This document shows positions 13,101 through 26,789 of a stretch of DNA of 64,000 nucleotides, piece after piece (the first letter of the stretch is position 1; the number at the start of each line of letters is the position of its first letter). The notes beneath the pieces are model-generated. The model made no database searches, was not told where the DNA came from, and saw nothing but the letters and a program-made list of their open reading frames with translations. A program made the translations under genes and the position numbers. The stretch comes from Acanthornis magna (lineage: Eukaryota; Chordata; Aves; Passeriformes; Acanthizidae), in the NCBI GenBank assembly GCA_036785705.1, contig JAWUZG010000032.1, positions 12,666,001 to 12,730,000 on the forward strand, read 5' to 3'.

Positions 13101-16100
13101 CAATGAGAATAACCAAGGATCCCATTTCATTCAGGCAAGGATCTGAACATCTCTTACAGTTAACAGAGGAGTGAAGGTGTTCCAGTTCTCTGGTCAGGGC
13201 CATTTTCAATTCTGAAAGAAACCTGTTTATGCAGAATTTAAGGAAAGGAAGTAGATTCTTTGCTGAGGGCTAAAGAGATGTAATATATCACATCACAGAA
13301 AAACCTTCAGCTGGCTGTGTTAAACTTTTCCACTAGCTGACCATGGTATCCCTAACTACTTGTTCTGACATGGCACATGGCTCCTACACATCTTCAGCTC
13401 TGAAGAAGAGCTTTTTAGCAGGTCAGCTCACAGCTTCAATGACATCTGAGGTAAGGTCATTCAGCCTCTGTAAGGTCTTTGATGAATGTACATGACTTAT
13501 AGGTATAGCAGACACTACCAGTTGCAATACCTGAATTTCAGTTCCTGTTATTTCAACAGTGCAATACTTTATAGTATTTATGATCCATTTTTGTTGTTTT
13601 TTGTTATTTAGGGGCTAAGAAAGTCTGGCAGCCATACCAAGAAAAAAGACAGATTTTACTTATAGAACTTGATGTGACTGCATTGTAAATTTTCTTCGTA
13701 GTTCACACAGAGAAGTTTCTACGTGTTTCCCTCAACTGTTATTTTGATAACCTCTCCTATGTAGCATTCTCTAATACTGAGGAAATCTGTCTGAGCATTT
13801 ATTGAGGTACCTTTCTGTCTGCCCTGCCTTGTGCAAAGCTATTCTGTAAACAACTTGGTTTGATGGATGTATACTGAGTATGGAGAGGCTCAGCAGGAAA
13901 TGGGTTGGGCAACTCTTACCAAATGAGTAAATGTCAGCAAAGTATTAAACGGACTTTTTGGTCTGGAAGACCATACAAAATTCTACTTATATTAATCACT
14001 GCATTTCTTCAGCAGCTGAATAGGTAAGGAATTTAGAGGAAGAAAATGCTGGCTTACTGTTACAGTAATAGCAATTACCAGCTACTGCAACTCAGTCCTT
14101 GCTGTTTTGAAGTGGCAGGTAACCAAATTTTTTACTTTTCATTTGTTTTTTTAAAGATTTCCTAACATGCAGAGGTAAAAACTGTCCTCTCTGATGCTAT
14201 TATGCAGCTTGGAGAAGTAAATCAGGTGTTTTATTAAACCTTCACTAACACAAATATATCATCACCAAGGAATTCTATGGATACATGTATTAAAATTTCT
14301 ATAAATGGTGTGACATTTTCAGAACATGCTGGCAAGACTTTGAAAAGGAGGGAAGCTTATTGAGATGGTCTGGAGATATAACTGTGACCTGATTCTGTTT
14401 TCTTGAAGACAAACAAGTAAAGCATATAAAACAGAGGTAAAGAAACCATGGCAAAAATCAAAAACCTGACTTTGGTTTCTGAGTTTTACTTGTAGTTTCA
14501 TTGTTAGAAAAACTTAGGCACAACACTTGCCTCTGTCAGCCACCTCAAAAACTGACAAACTGATGCCAGTGGTAATCTGTGTAAAATACTGCTTTTAGCT
14601 GTCATTTTGGAGGTGTTCAAAAGACTTGGACTCAGCGAGCTAAACCAAAGACTCCTTAAACAGAAGGCAAAAGGAAAGGGAGAAATGAGAAGAAAGAGGG
14701 TAGGAAAGTCAGACAGAAAAAAAAAAAGAGCAATGGATGAATTCAGATGTAGAACTTGTAATATTCAAATGGCATCTGGCAGCCAGACCAACCTGACAGT
14801 GATTCTGGTGTCATCTGCTCTCGCCCTTTAGGACTGTCAGGCCATGACATCTCTCAGAGTCAGAATGATAATGGCACAGTGGTATTAATATAGTGAGCTC
14901 TAGAACCCAAGGCACAACTGTGAAACTCATTTGTCTTAGCTTCATATCTTACTTGTATCTGAATCAAATTGTGATCATTCAGAATAGCCATCTGCTCATT
15001 ATTTTGTCCACTAATTGGCCCTCATTTTAAGTTGGGCAAAGAAGTTCGTGAGTTTCTGTGTTCCTACATCTCCTACTTACAAGTAAAATCTCAGCATTGC
15101 CATTCTCGTGACAAATGCAGAAGTCTTTGATTTATTAGATTAATTCAATTTTTCTGCCTTTGGCAACTTTTTATAAACATTTCTCCATGAAGGGATGAAC
15201 TGTATTTCTGCTATCGGAACAGCTCCTCTGAGCTGTGTGCTAAATGCCTCTCCACTTTGCTGTACTTGATATGCAAGAAAAGTGAACTGACTGGGACACA
15301 ATTCCAGGATGTTTGTGTCTGGGAAGCTGAAGAGTAATTAGGCACATTCTTCTGAGGAACAGAGCCTATGCTACAGCTCCACCTTACCTTTTCCTTATGA
15401 GCAGCTTCAAGAGGGCATCATGACAATTGAAATTCACTTTCCAAGACACAGCCCTCCTTGGGATGGGAGGTTTCATATCACCCTGACTGGGACAGTGACT
15501 TTACTGGTTAGCAGGACAATTCATGAGCATTTCCACACTGATCCCGTCTCTTTCCCCCACACCTGCAAACTTATCTCCAAACTGATTTTTAGATTCTGAC
15601 ACATAGCAATAAAATCAGCTTGGTGAAGAGAACTTGACTTGTAAACTGCAGTAACCAAGAGTCTTAATTTATTGTATCCCTTATCAGTGCACTGCTGTTT
15701 TAAAACTCTTATTGTGTCATACGCATGCCAGATAATAATATACAGGTTCATATTAGCTGCCTTAGAAATATATGTGACAACACATTTGTAGTAATGGCCT
15801 TCACTGCACAAAAAAAACCTACCTAGCAGATAGAAGCAGAGACATTCAAAACCAAAAAAATAACCATTTTTTCAGAGATGACAACTGTAGTGCATCCAGA
15901 CAAAGGCAATCCTGGAGATGGGCAGACTTGTTTTGCATCATACCTCAGTCCAATCTGCTTTCTGGAATGGTCCAGGCAGCTAACCATCCGTCCCAGGCAT
16001 GATGGGGGTAGTGTTGTACAACAGCGATAGATGGCTCCATCCTGCCGAGTTACCACGCTCATAAGAGATCTTGCAGAGTCTGAGACTTTATCTTCAGGTA

Positions 16101-16320
16101 GTTTCTCTAGAAACAGCAGCAGTACAGTAACTTTACCTTGGTCTTTTTGCTTTACTAAACTTTCAGATTAGGGAAAGCCAATTTTGTTCCAGACAACCCA
16201 CAATCAATCCCAGCAGGTAGCACTGTTCTCTCAATACCAAATGACTTTCGTCCCTCTAGACTGCTACCAATCTCCTTCCATACTCTTTCTAGTGTTTGTT
16301 TAAATATAAATCTCCTGGTT
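10114..16320. other. Long noncoding stretch, nothing recognised
   Basis: About 6.2 kb of AT-rich sequence with no recognisable gene, RNA or repeat family. Open frames here are short and lack consistent splice signals. A weak minus-strand exon-like piece at 15388-15456 was examined and rejected. Confidence 0.5.
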
Positions 16321-16500
16321 TTCATCATAGAATATGCTGAGCTGGAAGGGACCCATCAGGATCATCAAGTTCAGCTCCCCCTGCACAGGGCACCCCAAGA
16401 ATCCCATCATGTACCCGACAACATTGTTCAAGCAATTCTTGAACTCAGACAGGTTGGTGCACTGACCACTTCCCTGGGCATCCTGTTCCAGTGCCAAGAG
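16321..16500 (-). mobile_element. CR1 LINE 3' end, short copy
   Basis: The plus strand starts TCATCATAGAATATGCTGAG and continues with the CR1 3' region (GGAAGGGACCCATCAGGATC). Minus-strand translation contains HWNRMPREVVSAPT, the C-terminal CR1 reverse transcriptase motif. Similarity stops near 16500, so only the last 180 bp remain. The 3' region differs from the copies at 8.8 and 21.2 kb, so it probably belongs to another CR1 subfamily. Confidence 0.9.
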
Positions 16501-18082
16501 ATTCTGAACTTGGTTATGCTCCCTCTACACTTGACCGTGCTCCCAGTGCTGTCTCTGAAAAGCATGTGAATTTTGCAGATTACCATATCAAACACTGAAA
16601 CATGCCACTGATTTCCTGCTGAGCTCCTATTGTTGCTCACCCTGAGCATCTGATCTCTAGGTGCTCAAGCACAGGGCTTCACTTACTGACCTGAATTTTG
16701 TAACAAATTATGAAGGACGATGACAATATTTTTAATGTATAAAAGGTAGGAATGCAGGAAGACTAAGTGCTGTGCATTATTATATGAGTTTTTGGCCTTC
16801 AGGAATACTCAGTGATTTGGAGATCATAAGGAAAGAGAAAAACAATGCAACATCCAGAAAGCTGGCTCAATGTTTCATACTGAGGGTGCTTCAGAAACAA
16901 TGCAAGTTCACAAAAGGCATCAGTGATATGGAGGAAAGAGGAAGGAGGGTGGGATGAAAGATGCCAGGGAGGAAAGAAGGAGAAAGGTGAGGGAGGAAAG
17001 GAAGAAGAGATGTCAATCTTTTCAGTGCTTGGTCTTGCTTGTCTTGGACTGAGAATTTTGTGATTACCTTGAGTAACAGGGGAAACACATTTTGTACGTT
17101 CACTTGCAGCTAATAATATCCCTCTCCTTAAAAACAAAATACAGTAACAAGGAGCCCAGATATCTTCCAATTGCCAGTACTTGGGCTGTACTCCTGTGCT
17201 TCCTCAAGCACTGCCTATCTCTTGTCTCCTGCCTGTAGCAGAGAGCAGTGTGTAGACTGCAGAGCCCTTAATTCACACTGGCACCAATAATCACAGATCT
17301 CTCCTTCCCTTCAAGGTCCTCCATGCCCAGTGCCAGGTGTCACATGTCCCTAGAGCATGTCACCAGTCTTACTTTGGGTTCATGCTCTTTGGTGGCCTGG
17401 AAGGGCTGATGATAGGCTCAAGGAAGCAGTAAAGCATTGAAAGGGGAGTCACTAACCACAGCAGTGCAATTAAGAAGGACTTACAAGGTGGCAATTTCAC
17501 AGCAAGTCACAGCTTCTTGTTTTGCGCATCATTTTCCAGACAGTTCAATGCTCCATCACCTCCCCTGCATATGCCTACTCTCAGGAGGATGGTTTACATA
17601 GCTTCATTTTGGCATCAAGACATACTTGTCACTTTGCTGGCTAATCTAAATAAACAAATGAGCTTCTCTTCTTTCTATTCAGCTTTTTCTTTTTATTAGG
17701 GATATTATATGGTAGGCAAAGGTAAAGACTTGAGCTGGTGTACCCCAGGAGTTCAGCTGCAGAAGTCTCAGCTATAAAACTTGGACTGTCTTCAGAATCA
17801 TCCAATGAATTAACACTCCAACTTGTCTCTCTTCAAACACACTTCAGCTACCGAATTTTTCCAGCTGTATGTAAGGTCACTGTAATTTATTTATTTTAGT
17901 CTCCAAATACTGCAGTACACTTTTTTTTGCTTTATGTCACACTACTGCTCCCTGCTGCCCAAGTCTATTTCAGATCCACAGACCCATTTTACACCACCTA
18001 TGCATGAGACAGATCATATACTGACTGAGGGTAACTGGCTCCTCAGAAGCAGGGGGGCCGTCAATGTGATTTTTGTCTCACT
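16501..18082. other. Noncoding stretch, purine-rich patch at about 16930-17010
   Basis: No gene recognised. The interval near 16930-17010 is almost entirely A and G (GGAGGAAAG-like words), a local purine tract. Confidence 0.5.
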
Positions 18083-18162
18083 ATGATTAATTACTGTGAA
18101 ATACCCATAGAGATTTAAAACCATGATTAATTACCAGAAAATGTGCAGAGACCTTAAAGACT
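18083..18162. repeat. Two-copy 40-bp tandem carrying a homeodomain-type core
   Basis: The word ATGATTAATTAC occurs at 18083-18094 and exactly again at 18123-18134. The flanking bases also align: GAAAT/GAAAA, AGAGA and TTAAA in register. TAATTA is the core bound by many homeodomain factors, so a regulatory element is possible, but nothing else proves it. Confidence 0.6.
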
Positions 18163-21100
18163 AAATTCTACTACTTACTAAGTTTACCCAAGAGTTCCTG
18201 TACATCCTGCATCTGGGGACACTTCTGCAGCACGCAATCAACTGATAAAACTCCCACAGAACATATGGCGAATTGTCAGGAAAAAGCTAAATAAAAATAG
18301 TTTGTAGTAAGCTCTATGTCAATGGCTGAGGTGTTAATAGTCTGCTTCTTTAACTACTGTTTTGTTTTACCTAGAAGATACTAATTCGTTTGCAAAGGAA
18401 AATACCTTTAAAATAAGCAATTACGTTATTGGTGGTGCTTTTTTCTTTATTTGGCCTGCTCAAAGACATAACAGTTACCATAAGGTTAATGTTCTTCCTG
18501 AGTAAAAAATGCTTGATCCTATCTGTATAATACATTTCTTTTCTATTTTATTCAGCACAGAGGCTGAGGAGATTAATAAGGGCCAGTATTTTACATTAAG
18601 CTTATTAAAGATCTAAATTTTAATAGGTTTGAAATCATCTTCTGAAATCCCACATTAAACGAAAAGCTAAGAGCAACTTACTCCATTTTCTGGGAACTTT
18701 CCCAAAGACTTTTATCATTCACATAAAATCCAGAAACCGGACCACACTGTATCATATGACAGGGAGGAGGTTAGTCATTCCACCCATATTTCTGCCACAC
18801 TTGGCTCTTGCTGGATTCACGACACCTTGCAGATGAGTGCCAATAAGCACTCTCATACTTCAGCAGGTAGAAACAACCTCGTGTTGTGCTGGAGAGGGAA
18901 GATGGGGAAGAAGATGTGGCAGTGGGGGTGCCTGTTACCTGCGCAAGCAAGTAACCAGAGAGAACCACGGACTGTGTTAACTCCTCCAGTTGGTAAAACC
19001 CCATCAAGAGCACAGCCTCCTGAGAAAAATGTATTATACTAATCACTTCAGTCCTTCTTCACTTTTCCAGGCAAAGCTTCACCACATTTTCAATATATTT
19101 CAGTTGAGTGCACTGAATTAAGTCCTTTTAAAAAGTTTGGTTTCTGTAACACTCTAAATTCTTAGTGAATTTTACCACTGGGCTTTCTGGGAGTGAATTC
19201 CTTTCACCATTTCCTCATTTCCTTCTGCTAATTGCAATCCATTAAACACAGCTTTACAGTGTTGCTGTCCAGCATGTTGCAGTTAAAACCACAGGGTAAA
19301 ATGGGTGCTCTGAGAAGTGGGATTTTTTCTCAAGATAATTTACCCAACTTCACACCAACTTATATAAAAATAAGAACTGTAAAGACCTTTGAATACACAC
19401 ACTCTATGTCTAAGTTCTAGGTACAGAGTAACGGTACCCTTTAGTAGCAGGTACAATATGCACGGGGATTTCATCCTACACTGAGGTTTGGTACACACAG
19501 CAACTAGTTTTTTTAGTAGACCTGTAAGAGAAAGATCAAACAATTAAACCTGCTAAAGCTGAAAAAACTCCTTCTTTCCCTTGCCTCCTCAGAGTTTTTC
19601 ACTTCCTATGGTTTTACAAACCTGGCTGAAGACAAGCTGCTGAGAGAACACTGTGAGCATTGCTGGCTACTTTTTATTCCTTTGGGATTTTATTAAACAA
19701 GAAAAGAATTTAAAGTATTATTTTAATAAAGAATAAAAAAGAGGTGGATTCAACTGAGAAAAAAAGAACGATCAAAATTTGACCTGGGAATATCTCACCC
19801 TCTACTGTTTAGACATTTGCACCCATACAATGTTTTTCTTTCAGTAAGAGCTATTGAACAGGTTCCAACCTAAGCCTAAGGGTGAAGTAACTCACCAGAG
19901 GGGTAGCTGTAAGCAACACTGTAGGAGATTAACTATATCAAAGAAATGGGTCAAAGACCAGGTTTCCTCTCTCAATAAAAGAGCTACAAGGTGACAACAC
20001 AGAGCTGAACTAAGAGTAGAGAATTAAAGAGAATTTTGGAGTTTTCTAAGACAAACAGAAAAATCGGAAAATAATTACAATCTATAATTGCAAAGAAGTG
20101 ACCCCCTGGTACATGGATCAGGTAGGAGCTAGACGTTCTTCTGAGAAATTGCCCCAGACTGTGCCAGCCTGGGAAACTCACTCTTAGTTGCAGTAGCTGG
20201 AAAGCTGCTAGAAGGAGGCCTTACTTCTCTACACCTGGTACAAGTCAGTTGTTTAAGTTGCAGATGCCCCTTTAAAATGCTCCGGCTGTGAAAAAAATAA
20301 AACCCAACACATTGGCATAATGAAGTGTGACTATGAGGAACAGCTTTTTAATGGGAGAGCACAGATGTTGTATGCACAATGGCTATGGTTTAAATTGAAA
20401 AGTGTCGTTGTTCGGCCATCGTTTCAAATCACGATACTCTAAAGGAGCGTTTTCAGGACATACATACTTGAGGAGCACAAAGCTAAGGTAGAGCTAAATT
20501 TTTATATCTGCTCTGCTCTGACCGAGTGAAAAGAAAATGGCTTTCATGTGCATGAAAAACAAAAAGTGGAAAAGTGTAGTTGCTGTAGGATGGGAGAGCA
20601 GGAGTGAAAAGTGAAGGGTATGGACAGCAGCAGCCTCCCATTAGCTGATGGCAGGGAAAAAAAATATTTTTTTCCCCAAAGCTGGCACTACTGCAGTGGG
20701 TGGGAAGACAGTGATGCTGCCTTGGAGCCCTCAGGCTGGCTGTGCACTGGCACTGAAACAGGAGGAAGAGGGAAACGGATACGAGTTTGTTTCCCTGGGA
20801 TTGTTTCTCTAGGCAGAGGTGCCCGAGTCAGCCAAGCCATACCACTGAACAGATCCCCTCCAGCAAGTTTTCCTCGCCTCAGGGATCTTGAGCAACATTT
20901 AGGCCACTGCCATAAGAGAGCAGAGCTTGCCTTGGTGACAAGAAGGTCATCAGCAGCCACTCATTGTGATAACTTCACTGCTTTTATTTGTCCTGTACTT
21001 CAGAGCAACCACCGTACATGTTCTGAGTTAGGGATTCTGGATTGGACCTCCTGGATGTGGTGATAATTGAAGTAATGCCTTATATTTTATCAGTCAGTAA

Positions 21101-21215
21101 GTGAAGTATATCAGCTGTATGTCCACACCTCTTCTCCACTACCTGCCTTGATCTGAGCATTTCAGACCAGCTGTAGATGGCAGCTCTTCTCTCTCCCTTG
21201 GAGAAACACTCAGAG
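18163..21215. other. Noncoding stretch, nothing recognised
   Basis: No gene, RNA or repeat family that I can support. The open frame at 20611-21063 has no exon context. Confidence 0.5.
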
Positions 21216-21970
21216 GATCATAGAAACATAGAATGCTAAGGGGTTGGAAGGGACCTTAAAGATCATCTAATCCCAACATCCTCTGCCATGGGCAGGGACA
21301 CTTCCCACTAGACCAGGCTGATCAAGGCCTTATTCAACCTGGCCTTGAACACTGCCAGGGTTGGGGCACCCACCACTTCTCTGGGCAACCTGTGCCAGTG
21401 TCTTACCACCCTCACAGTGAAAAATTTCTTCCTAATATTGAACCTAAATTTTCCCTCTTTCACTTTGTACCCATTACTCCTTGTTCTGTCACTACAGCTC
21501 CTGACAAAGAGTCCCTCTCTGGCTTCGTTGCAGGTCCCCTTCAGACACTGGAAGGTCTCCACATGAGGTCTCCACACAACCTTCTCTTCTCCAGGGGAAC
21601 AGTCCCAGCTTTCCCAGCCTGTCTTCCCCAGGGAGGTGTTCCAGTTCTCTTGTCGGCTTCATGGCCTTCCTCTGGACTCGCTCCAGCAGTTCCATGTCCA
21701 TTATATGCTAGAGGCACCAGAACTGGACACGGTACTGCAGGTGGAGTCTCACAAGAGCAGAGGGAAAGAATCACCTCCTCCAACCTGCTGGCCGTGCTCC
21801 TTTCGATGCAGCCCAGGGTTTTGTTGGCTTTCTGGGCTGCGAGCACACACTGCTGGCTCATGTTGAGTTTTTCATCAACCATCACTCCCAAGTCTTTTTC
21901 CACACTCAGTCACCTCTCTGCCCAACCTGCAGGTTTGTCTGGGATTGCTGCAAATGTCACCCTCTGGATA
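21216..21970 (-). mobile_element. CR1 LINE, 5'-truncated copy with C-terminal reverse transcriptase remnant
   Basis: The longest recent CR1 copy, about 755 bp. The plus strand starts ATCATAGAAACATAGAATG (inverted CR1 tail). The minus strand encodes, in order, EKDLGVMVDEKLNMSQQC followed by VLAAQKANKTLGCI (frame ending near 21750), then ELLERVQRKA and ELEHLPGEDRLGKLGLF in another frame (about 21700-21600), then FVRSCSDRTRSNGYKVKEG and VVRHWHRLPREVVGAPT (about 21520-21308). These are the expected consecutive parts of the CR1 reverse transcriptase C-terminus, so at least two frameshifts have accumulated. The element cannot make protein. Confidence 0.95.
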
Positions 21971-24900
21971 CTGTATTTATAAAAAGGGGGAAGTACCAAA
22001 CTCATTGGTGCGTAAAGTAGGAGACTTTGAAGGCCTCTATAGAATAGTGCTTCTGGGGAATTTACTTTCCAAGTCAGTACTGTCCACTAATTCTGATTAT
22101 ACAGGTCAGTTACACAGCAGGTAATTATGTCCAGAGTTGCAAACAGCCCAATAGGCTCCCCAAATCTCTTTCACCAGCACTTGCCTACACTAACTGTCCA
22201 ACAGAAGCAGGGAATTCCAATTAATGAGCAATAAATCTGATTTTTCCATATACTTCTCCACTATAGAAAAAAAATGGGACAGAAAAATCTGAAGAGTCAT
22301 TATAAGATGATAAGACAACTACAGTGAAAAGAAATCCAGGCATATTATGATTGCATAGAAACTGTCAGATTTATCCCATTGCAAATCATGGGAAAAGAAT
22401 TGCCAATCAAGAGCCACTTTCTTCTCAAGACAGCAGGGAAGAGGGGGATAATGCATAGAACTGATAAGAATTTTCACTGGTCAGGAAAAGTACAGAAAGC
22501 AGAAAAGCCTATTTAATTCATATTCTTCAGGATAATGCAGGTCTCCTTTAGACCTTTCTTTTGCTTATCTCTTTCTGCTCTCTCCTTCTTGCTGCTTTAC
22601 ACAGCTGTCAATTTGGGAATGAAAGGGTCAAGATGCTCTTCAAAAAATTTGATCCCACAGAAGATATGAAAAATTGCCAAAAAGCCTTAGCTAAAGAAGC
22701 TCTGGCTCCCGCTCGTCATATGCATACTTTCACCACTAGACACTGTGGAAAAGGTATGCTGTCGGAGACAGGTATCTGCACCACTCAGGAAAACTCAAAG
22801 CCTGGCATAAAATAAAGTCACAGATTTTTGTTGGTTTGTAAAGTTAGCTCCTAAAACTATGTTTTATAACATGCATAAAGTGAAGCAGAAAATGAATCAC
22901 AGGGTTTTGTGGGAAAAAGACTGTTATCATGGGCCTGTAACAGAATTTCATTTTTTAAATTTTTTTTCTGTCACTATAACAGAAATCTTTTTCCATCTCC
23001 GCTATGATTCATATGGATACATTACTGTGAAGGCCATCCTCCTTGTTGAACAATAGTCAGGGTGAAAAGTATACAGGTGAAAAGTAACTTTATGAGATTC
23101 ATTAGCAGAGAGTGGCTGGGCAGAATACCAGTTAATAATGTCTTGGTTTTGGAGTATGCATACACCACTGCATGTGTCCAGCCAAATTGTTTTTAGAAAC
23201 AAGTAGATGTGACACAATAAATAACACCATTCTGTTCTGTCCAAAACTATCTACACCTAAATGGTCCGAGAAGCACAAACAGAAGGGACAGAGCTGACTA
23301 ACTTCTGATATTATAGTAAACATGCCACCATCCTCAATACTTCAAACATTTCAGTTTTGTTAACTGCAGTAGGGTTGCCTAAGCTACACCGCTACGCAGG
23401 TTTTTGCATTTCTATTAACATTCCTCTGCCAGGCAGAGATCTTGTTAAGGTTCGTTAATCTTTAATTATGTTTTTAAAACCCTGTAGCCGCAGTAAATAC
23501 CAGTAGTTTATAGTCAGCTGTGAGAAGTGATATTAACCTCCAATCTGCATACACCAGTTTGCTTCTGTACATTAAGCATCGAGCACTGTTCACCTTCTCT
23601 ACCATTTTGCCTTGCACACAATTTGCGTCATCTGAGTACTGAGTAAATTGGCATTTGTACATAGGACTCACAGCCTGGATATGCACACAAAATCAGGGCT
23701 AGAGGATAATAAGGTAAGGAATAGTAAAGATTGAAATAAGAAACGGAGGCAAATGAGAAGAAGGACAGACAATATGATATAGAGCAGCCCTGGGGAGCTA
23801 AGAGAGAAGAGATGATGCTTCAGTCGATTCCCTTTGTATAACCCACACTCATTTATAACTTGAATGGATGAATAAGTATTTTTCCTTCCAGCTATCCTGC
23901 TAGCTGTAACTGTGAAAATATGGTAAACATCCTCTCCAAAACGCATTCCCTGTTTCTCATCTCCTACTGTGTGCAGAAACTAGTTACATTCATTTTAAAA
24001 TACTTTTTAGTTGAGTCCTTTAGCCTCCTCAGATATGAGAGCAGAGAGTTAATCACTGTTTAACTTCCAAGCTGGTTTTGTCATTTGATTTAAACATAAC
24101 TCTGAGAAAGCTTAGTCACTGTAAGATCCAAATTTGTGAGACATCAAGCGCCATCCTTAAACCTTAATGCCCTCAGCTGCCTTTGTCTTCTGAAGGGGCT
24201 TAGGATAAGGTCCTTAAAAGCAATCACCAAGAAGTCATGCCTAAATACTCTTTCAATTAGGTCTTGATCCCACAGGCAGTTATGTGCTCTAAGTGCAGAA
24301 ACCAAAGGCTGGTGCTGAATACATAGCGTTTGTTTAGTGCCTGGGCAGTGAAGCTCAATAACAGAGTGAGCAAATGCAAAGAGAGGAGGGAAAAAGCATC
24401 TGGCAATATAGCCAAATTTGTGCAGCCTCGTGCTGAGCCCTGCAGAGGAGGGGCAGGTGGGCATGCCCAGCATGAGCTGCTCAGGATGAGAGACAGTCAT
24501 GCCACTGAACTCAAGGGAGGAATTTCAGGTGCTGCCTGTGTGACAGAACCAGCAGATCACTCAAATGTGACCACATCAGAGAAGAATCCACAGTAACGTG
24601 AGACCAGAAGAAAGTGAAGGGCCGTTTTTTTCCTAATATTCAGCAGCCTGTCGACCCCATTCATGCACAAAGCAGCTTTTGTGCTGTTCCAGGAGATCAC
24701 AGCCTGTGCTAGACTGCAGCAGCAGTCTGCCTGGCAGTCCTGCAAACAGCTCGGTGCTGCTCTCCCACCGTTCCAGACCTTGTGTTGGTTCCTCATAGAT
24801 TGGCCTGGGAGGGTGAAACAAATACAAATACCATCAGAAAAAGTAATTTTAACTCTCTTCTGGTATTTTCACTCTTATTTTACCTTCATTTTCTATGTCT

Positions 24901-25236
24901 TTTTAGCCTGCAGGTTTATGTAAGAGCATTTGCTGAAACAGCAAATTCTCATGCAAGCTATGGACTAAGAACTTGTAGAAATTATTCAATGCATAAGGAA
25001 TAAATTAAAAGCAATCAGATAATTAGCAAACAGAAAAAAGAATCAAATTACATTAGTCATCAGCTCTTCCTAGTATTTCTGACCTTGGAATGGCTGGTGG
25101 CTCTTTCACACACATTAGCTGAATCTCCCACTAGTTCTACCACAGTCACTGTGATGTCCCCTGGGAGCTCTTTCACCACCATCAGACCCCATTAGTTACC
25201 AAGGACAGACAGTGCATGCCAGCTGCCCCACAAGGA
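21971..25236. other. Noncoding stretch, nothing recognised
   Basis: No supported gene. Short open frames at 22561-22815 and 24663-24923 have no matching splice or promoter signals that I can see. Confidence 0.5.
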
Positions 25237-25290
25237 ACAGTAGTAGTAGTAGTAGTGGCAGTGTAGTAGAACAATAGTAGTAATGACAGT
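25237..25290. repeat. Interrupted (TAG)n trinucleotide repeat
   Basis: Six perfect TAG units follow CAG at 25238-25256. After a break, GTAGTAG and TAGTAGTAA recur up to about 25283. Confidence 0.9.
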
Positions 25291-26028
25291 GGGACCAGCA
25301 GGATTTCACTGGCAAGGCCCATCCCCAGACTTCCATGAGACCATCAGGGTGCAACAAGGCTAGCCCAAACCCTATGGCCACCACATCAGTCAACAGACGT
25401 GGGATGTAAGCTCTCCGTTTTGCAGATTTCTCACAAACTCATTGAGAAACACAGGTAAAATTCATTTGTGCTACTTAACTCTGCTGGAGAGTCAGTCAGC
25501 ATGATCATCTTGCTATCGCCAGGTGAGTTAGGCTGTGGGAACTACTAATTGCCCTCCTTGGAGCCTCATGAGAGGAGCTGGCTTTGGTCAGATTAGTCTC
25601 AATATTGAATAAAGAAAGCTTGTCTGTGATCCTTGTCTGGAAGTCAGCCATCTGTTAACCTTTTTTGGTGTCCCTATTAAAGCTGATTATACCTATACCA
25701 ACTTATATCTCTGAAAAAGGAGTTCAATTTCCCTTCAAACTCCAGTACCTCCTCTAGGCATTAATGACTAATGTGTTCACCATCATCTTTCTCATAATTA
25801 CTCTTCTTTCCACACTTCATATCTCTTCTGCTTTCAGAGATAATTTTTGTCTCTCTGAGCTGCCCTCAGTGGAAGTCACCATGTGCCTTCAGATACTGTC
25901 AACCTCCAACCTGCCCTACTCTGCCTCTGAAATTTTCTCCTGGGGATTTAATTTGCAAAATGCAACAAGAGGGGAAGGTGGCCACTGTGGTGCCAGCAGG
26001 AGAGATTTGATTTGTACAGGACTTTGGT
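25291..26028. other. Noncoding stretch, nothing recognised
   Basis: No gene or repeat family recognised. Confidence 0.5.
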
Positions 26029-26085
26029 ACCTGAGGATATCCATAGACCCTGAGGATATCCTTCAGAGAGAGTATCCATGGACTT
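26029..26085. repeat. Short tandem, unit about 19-22 bp
   Basis: CCTGAGGATATCC is present at 26030-26042 and 26049-26061, followed by a weaker third copy around AGTATCCATGGAC. The core GGATATCC is itself palindromic. Confidence 0.75.
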
Positions 26086-26789
26086 AAGATCTTTGGATCT
26101 TCAAACATCAGGTATGGAAAACAAAAAATATGTGGTTTTCAACTGGGATTTAATTTGTTTTTCTTTTAGGGGATTGTTCTAATCCATCCAAATAACTACT
26201 GGTGCCATCAAGGACAGGGACCAGTAGGCATCTCCTGGAGGTCATCTTTATCCCCCATTGATTCCTAACACTTTCACCCTATATGTATATTATACCTTAT
26301 GAAAGCAACCATTCCACTCCAGTAGAGCTGACATCGTCACTCCAACTGCCCTGGGAATCTCTTCAGTCCACTGAAAATTGAATGGGACGTGAAATGTCAT
26401 CACCCAGCAAGATGGAGAATAGCAGTCCAAAAACATTTACTAGTGTGCATCATCTAGAATACCCTAGGCCTGGCTTTCAGGGCAGACACCTAGAGCTTCT
26501 CATGAAAGGAAATTGGAGAAAGAACCACCACTTTTCAGAAAGCTCTCATTTGGGTTACGAGGTCAGGCAGAAGTTTCAGGTTGCGAAACACACTGAGATG
26601 CAGGTATTTCCCAAGTACTGCACTCAGGGCTTTTTATTGGCTAACCAGGGAGACTCTCAACTCAACATCCTCTCTGTTTTCATGTACCTTGCTTTATCAT
26701 GTGCTATGGCAAGGTGCCCAGGTTCCTCACACAGCAAAGAGAAGGCATCCCAGTAGATGTCAGCACATCTGAAAATCAGGGAATTCCCT
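26086..26789. other. Noncoding stretch upstream of the LTR
   Basis: Nothing recognised with confidence. The missing 5' part of the LTR that follows may extend into this interval, but I could not place its start or a left target duplication. Confidence 0.4.

Noticed and set aside
15388..15456. Minus-strand exon-like piece with an AAAAG/GTAAGG donor
   Set aside because: The acceptor (CCATCCCAAG) is poor and the interval is too short to judge coding potential.
25764..26087. 107-residue frame starting with a hydrophobic, signal-peptide-like stretch
   Set aside because: No exon signals or homology that I recognise, and the frame runs into a short tandem repeat.
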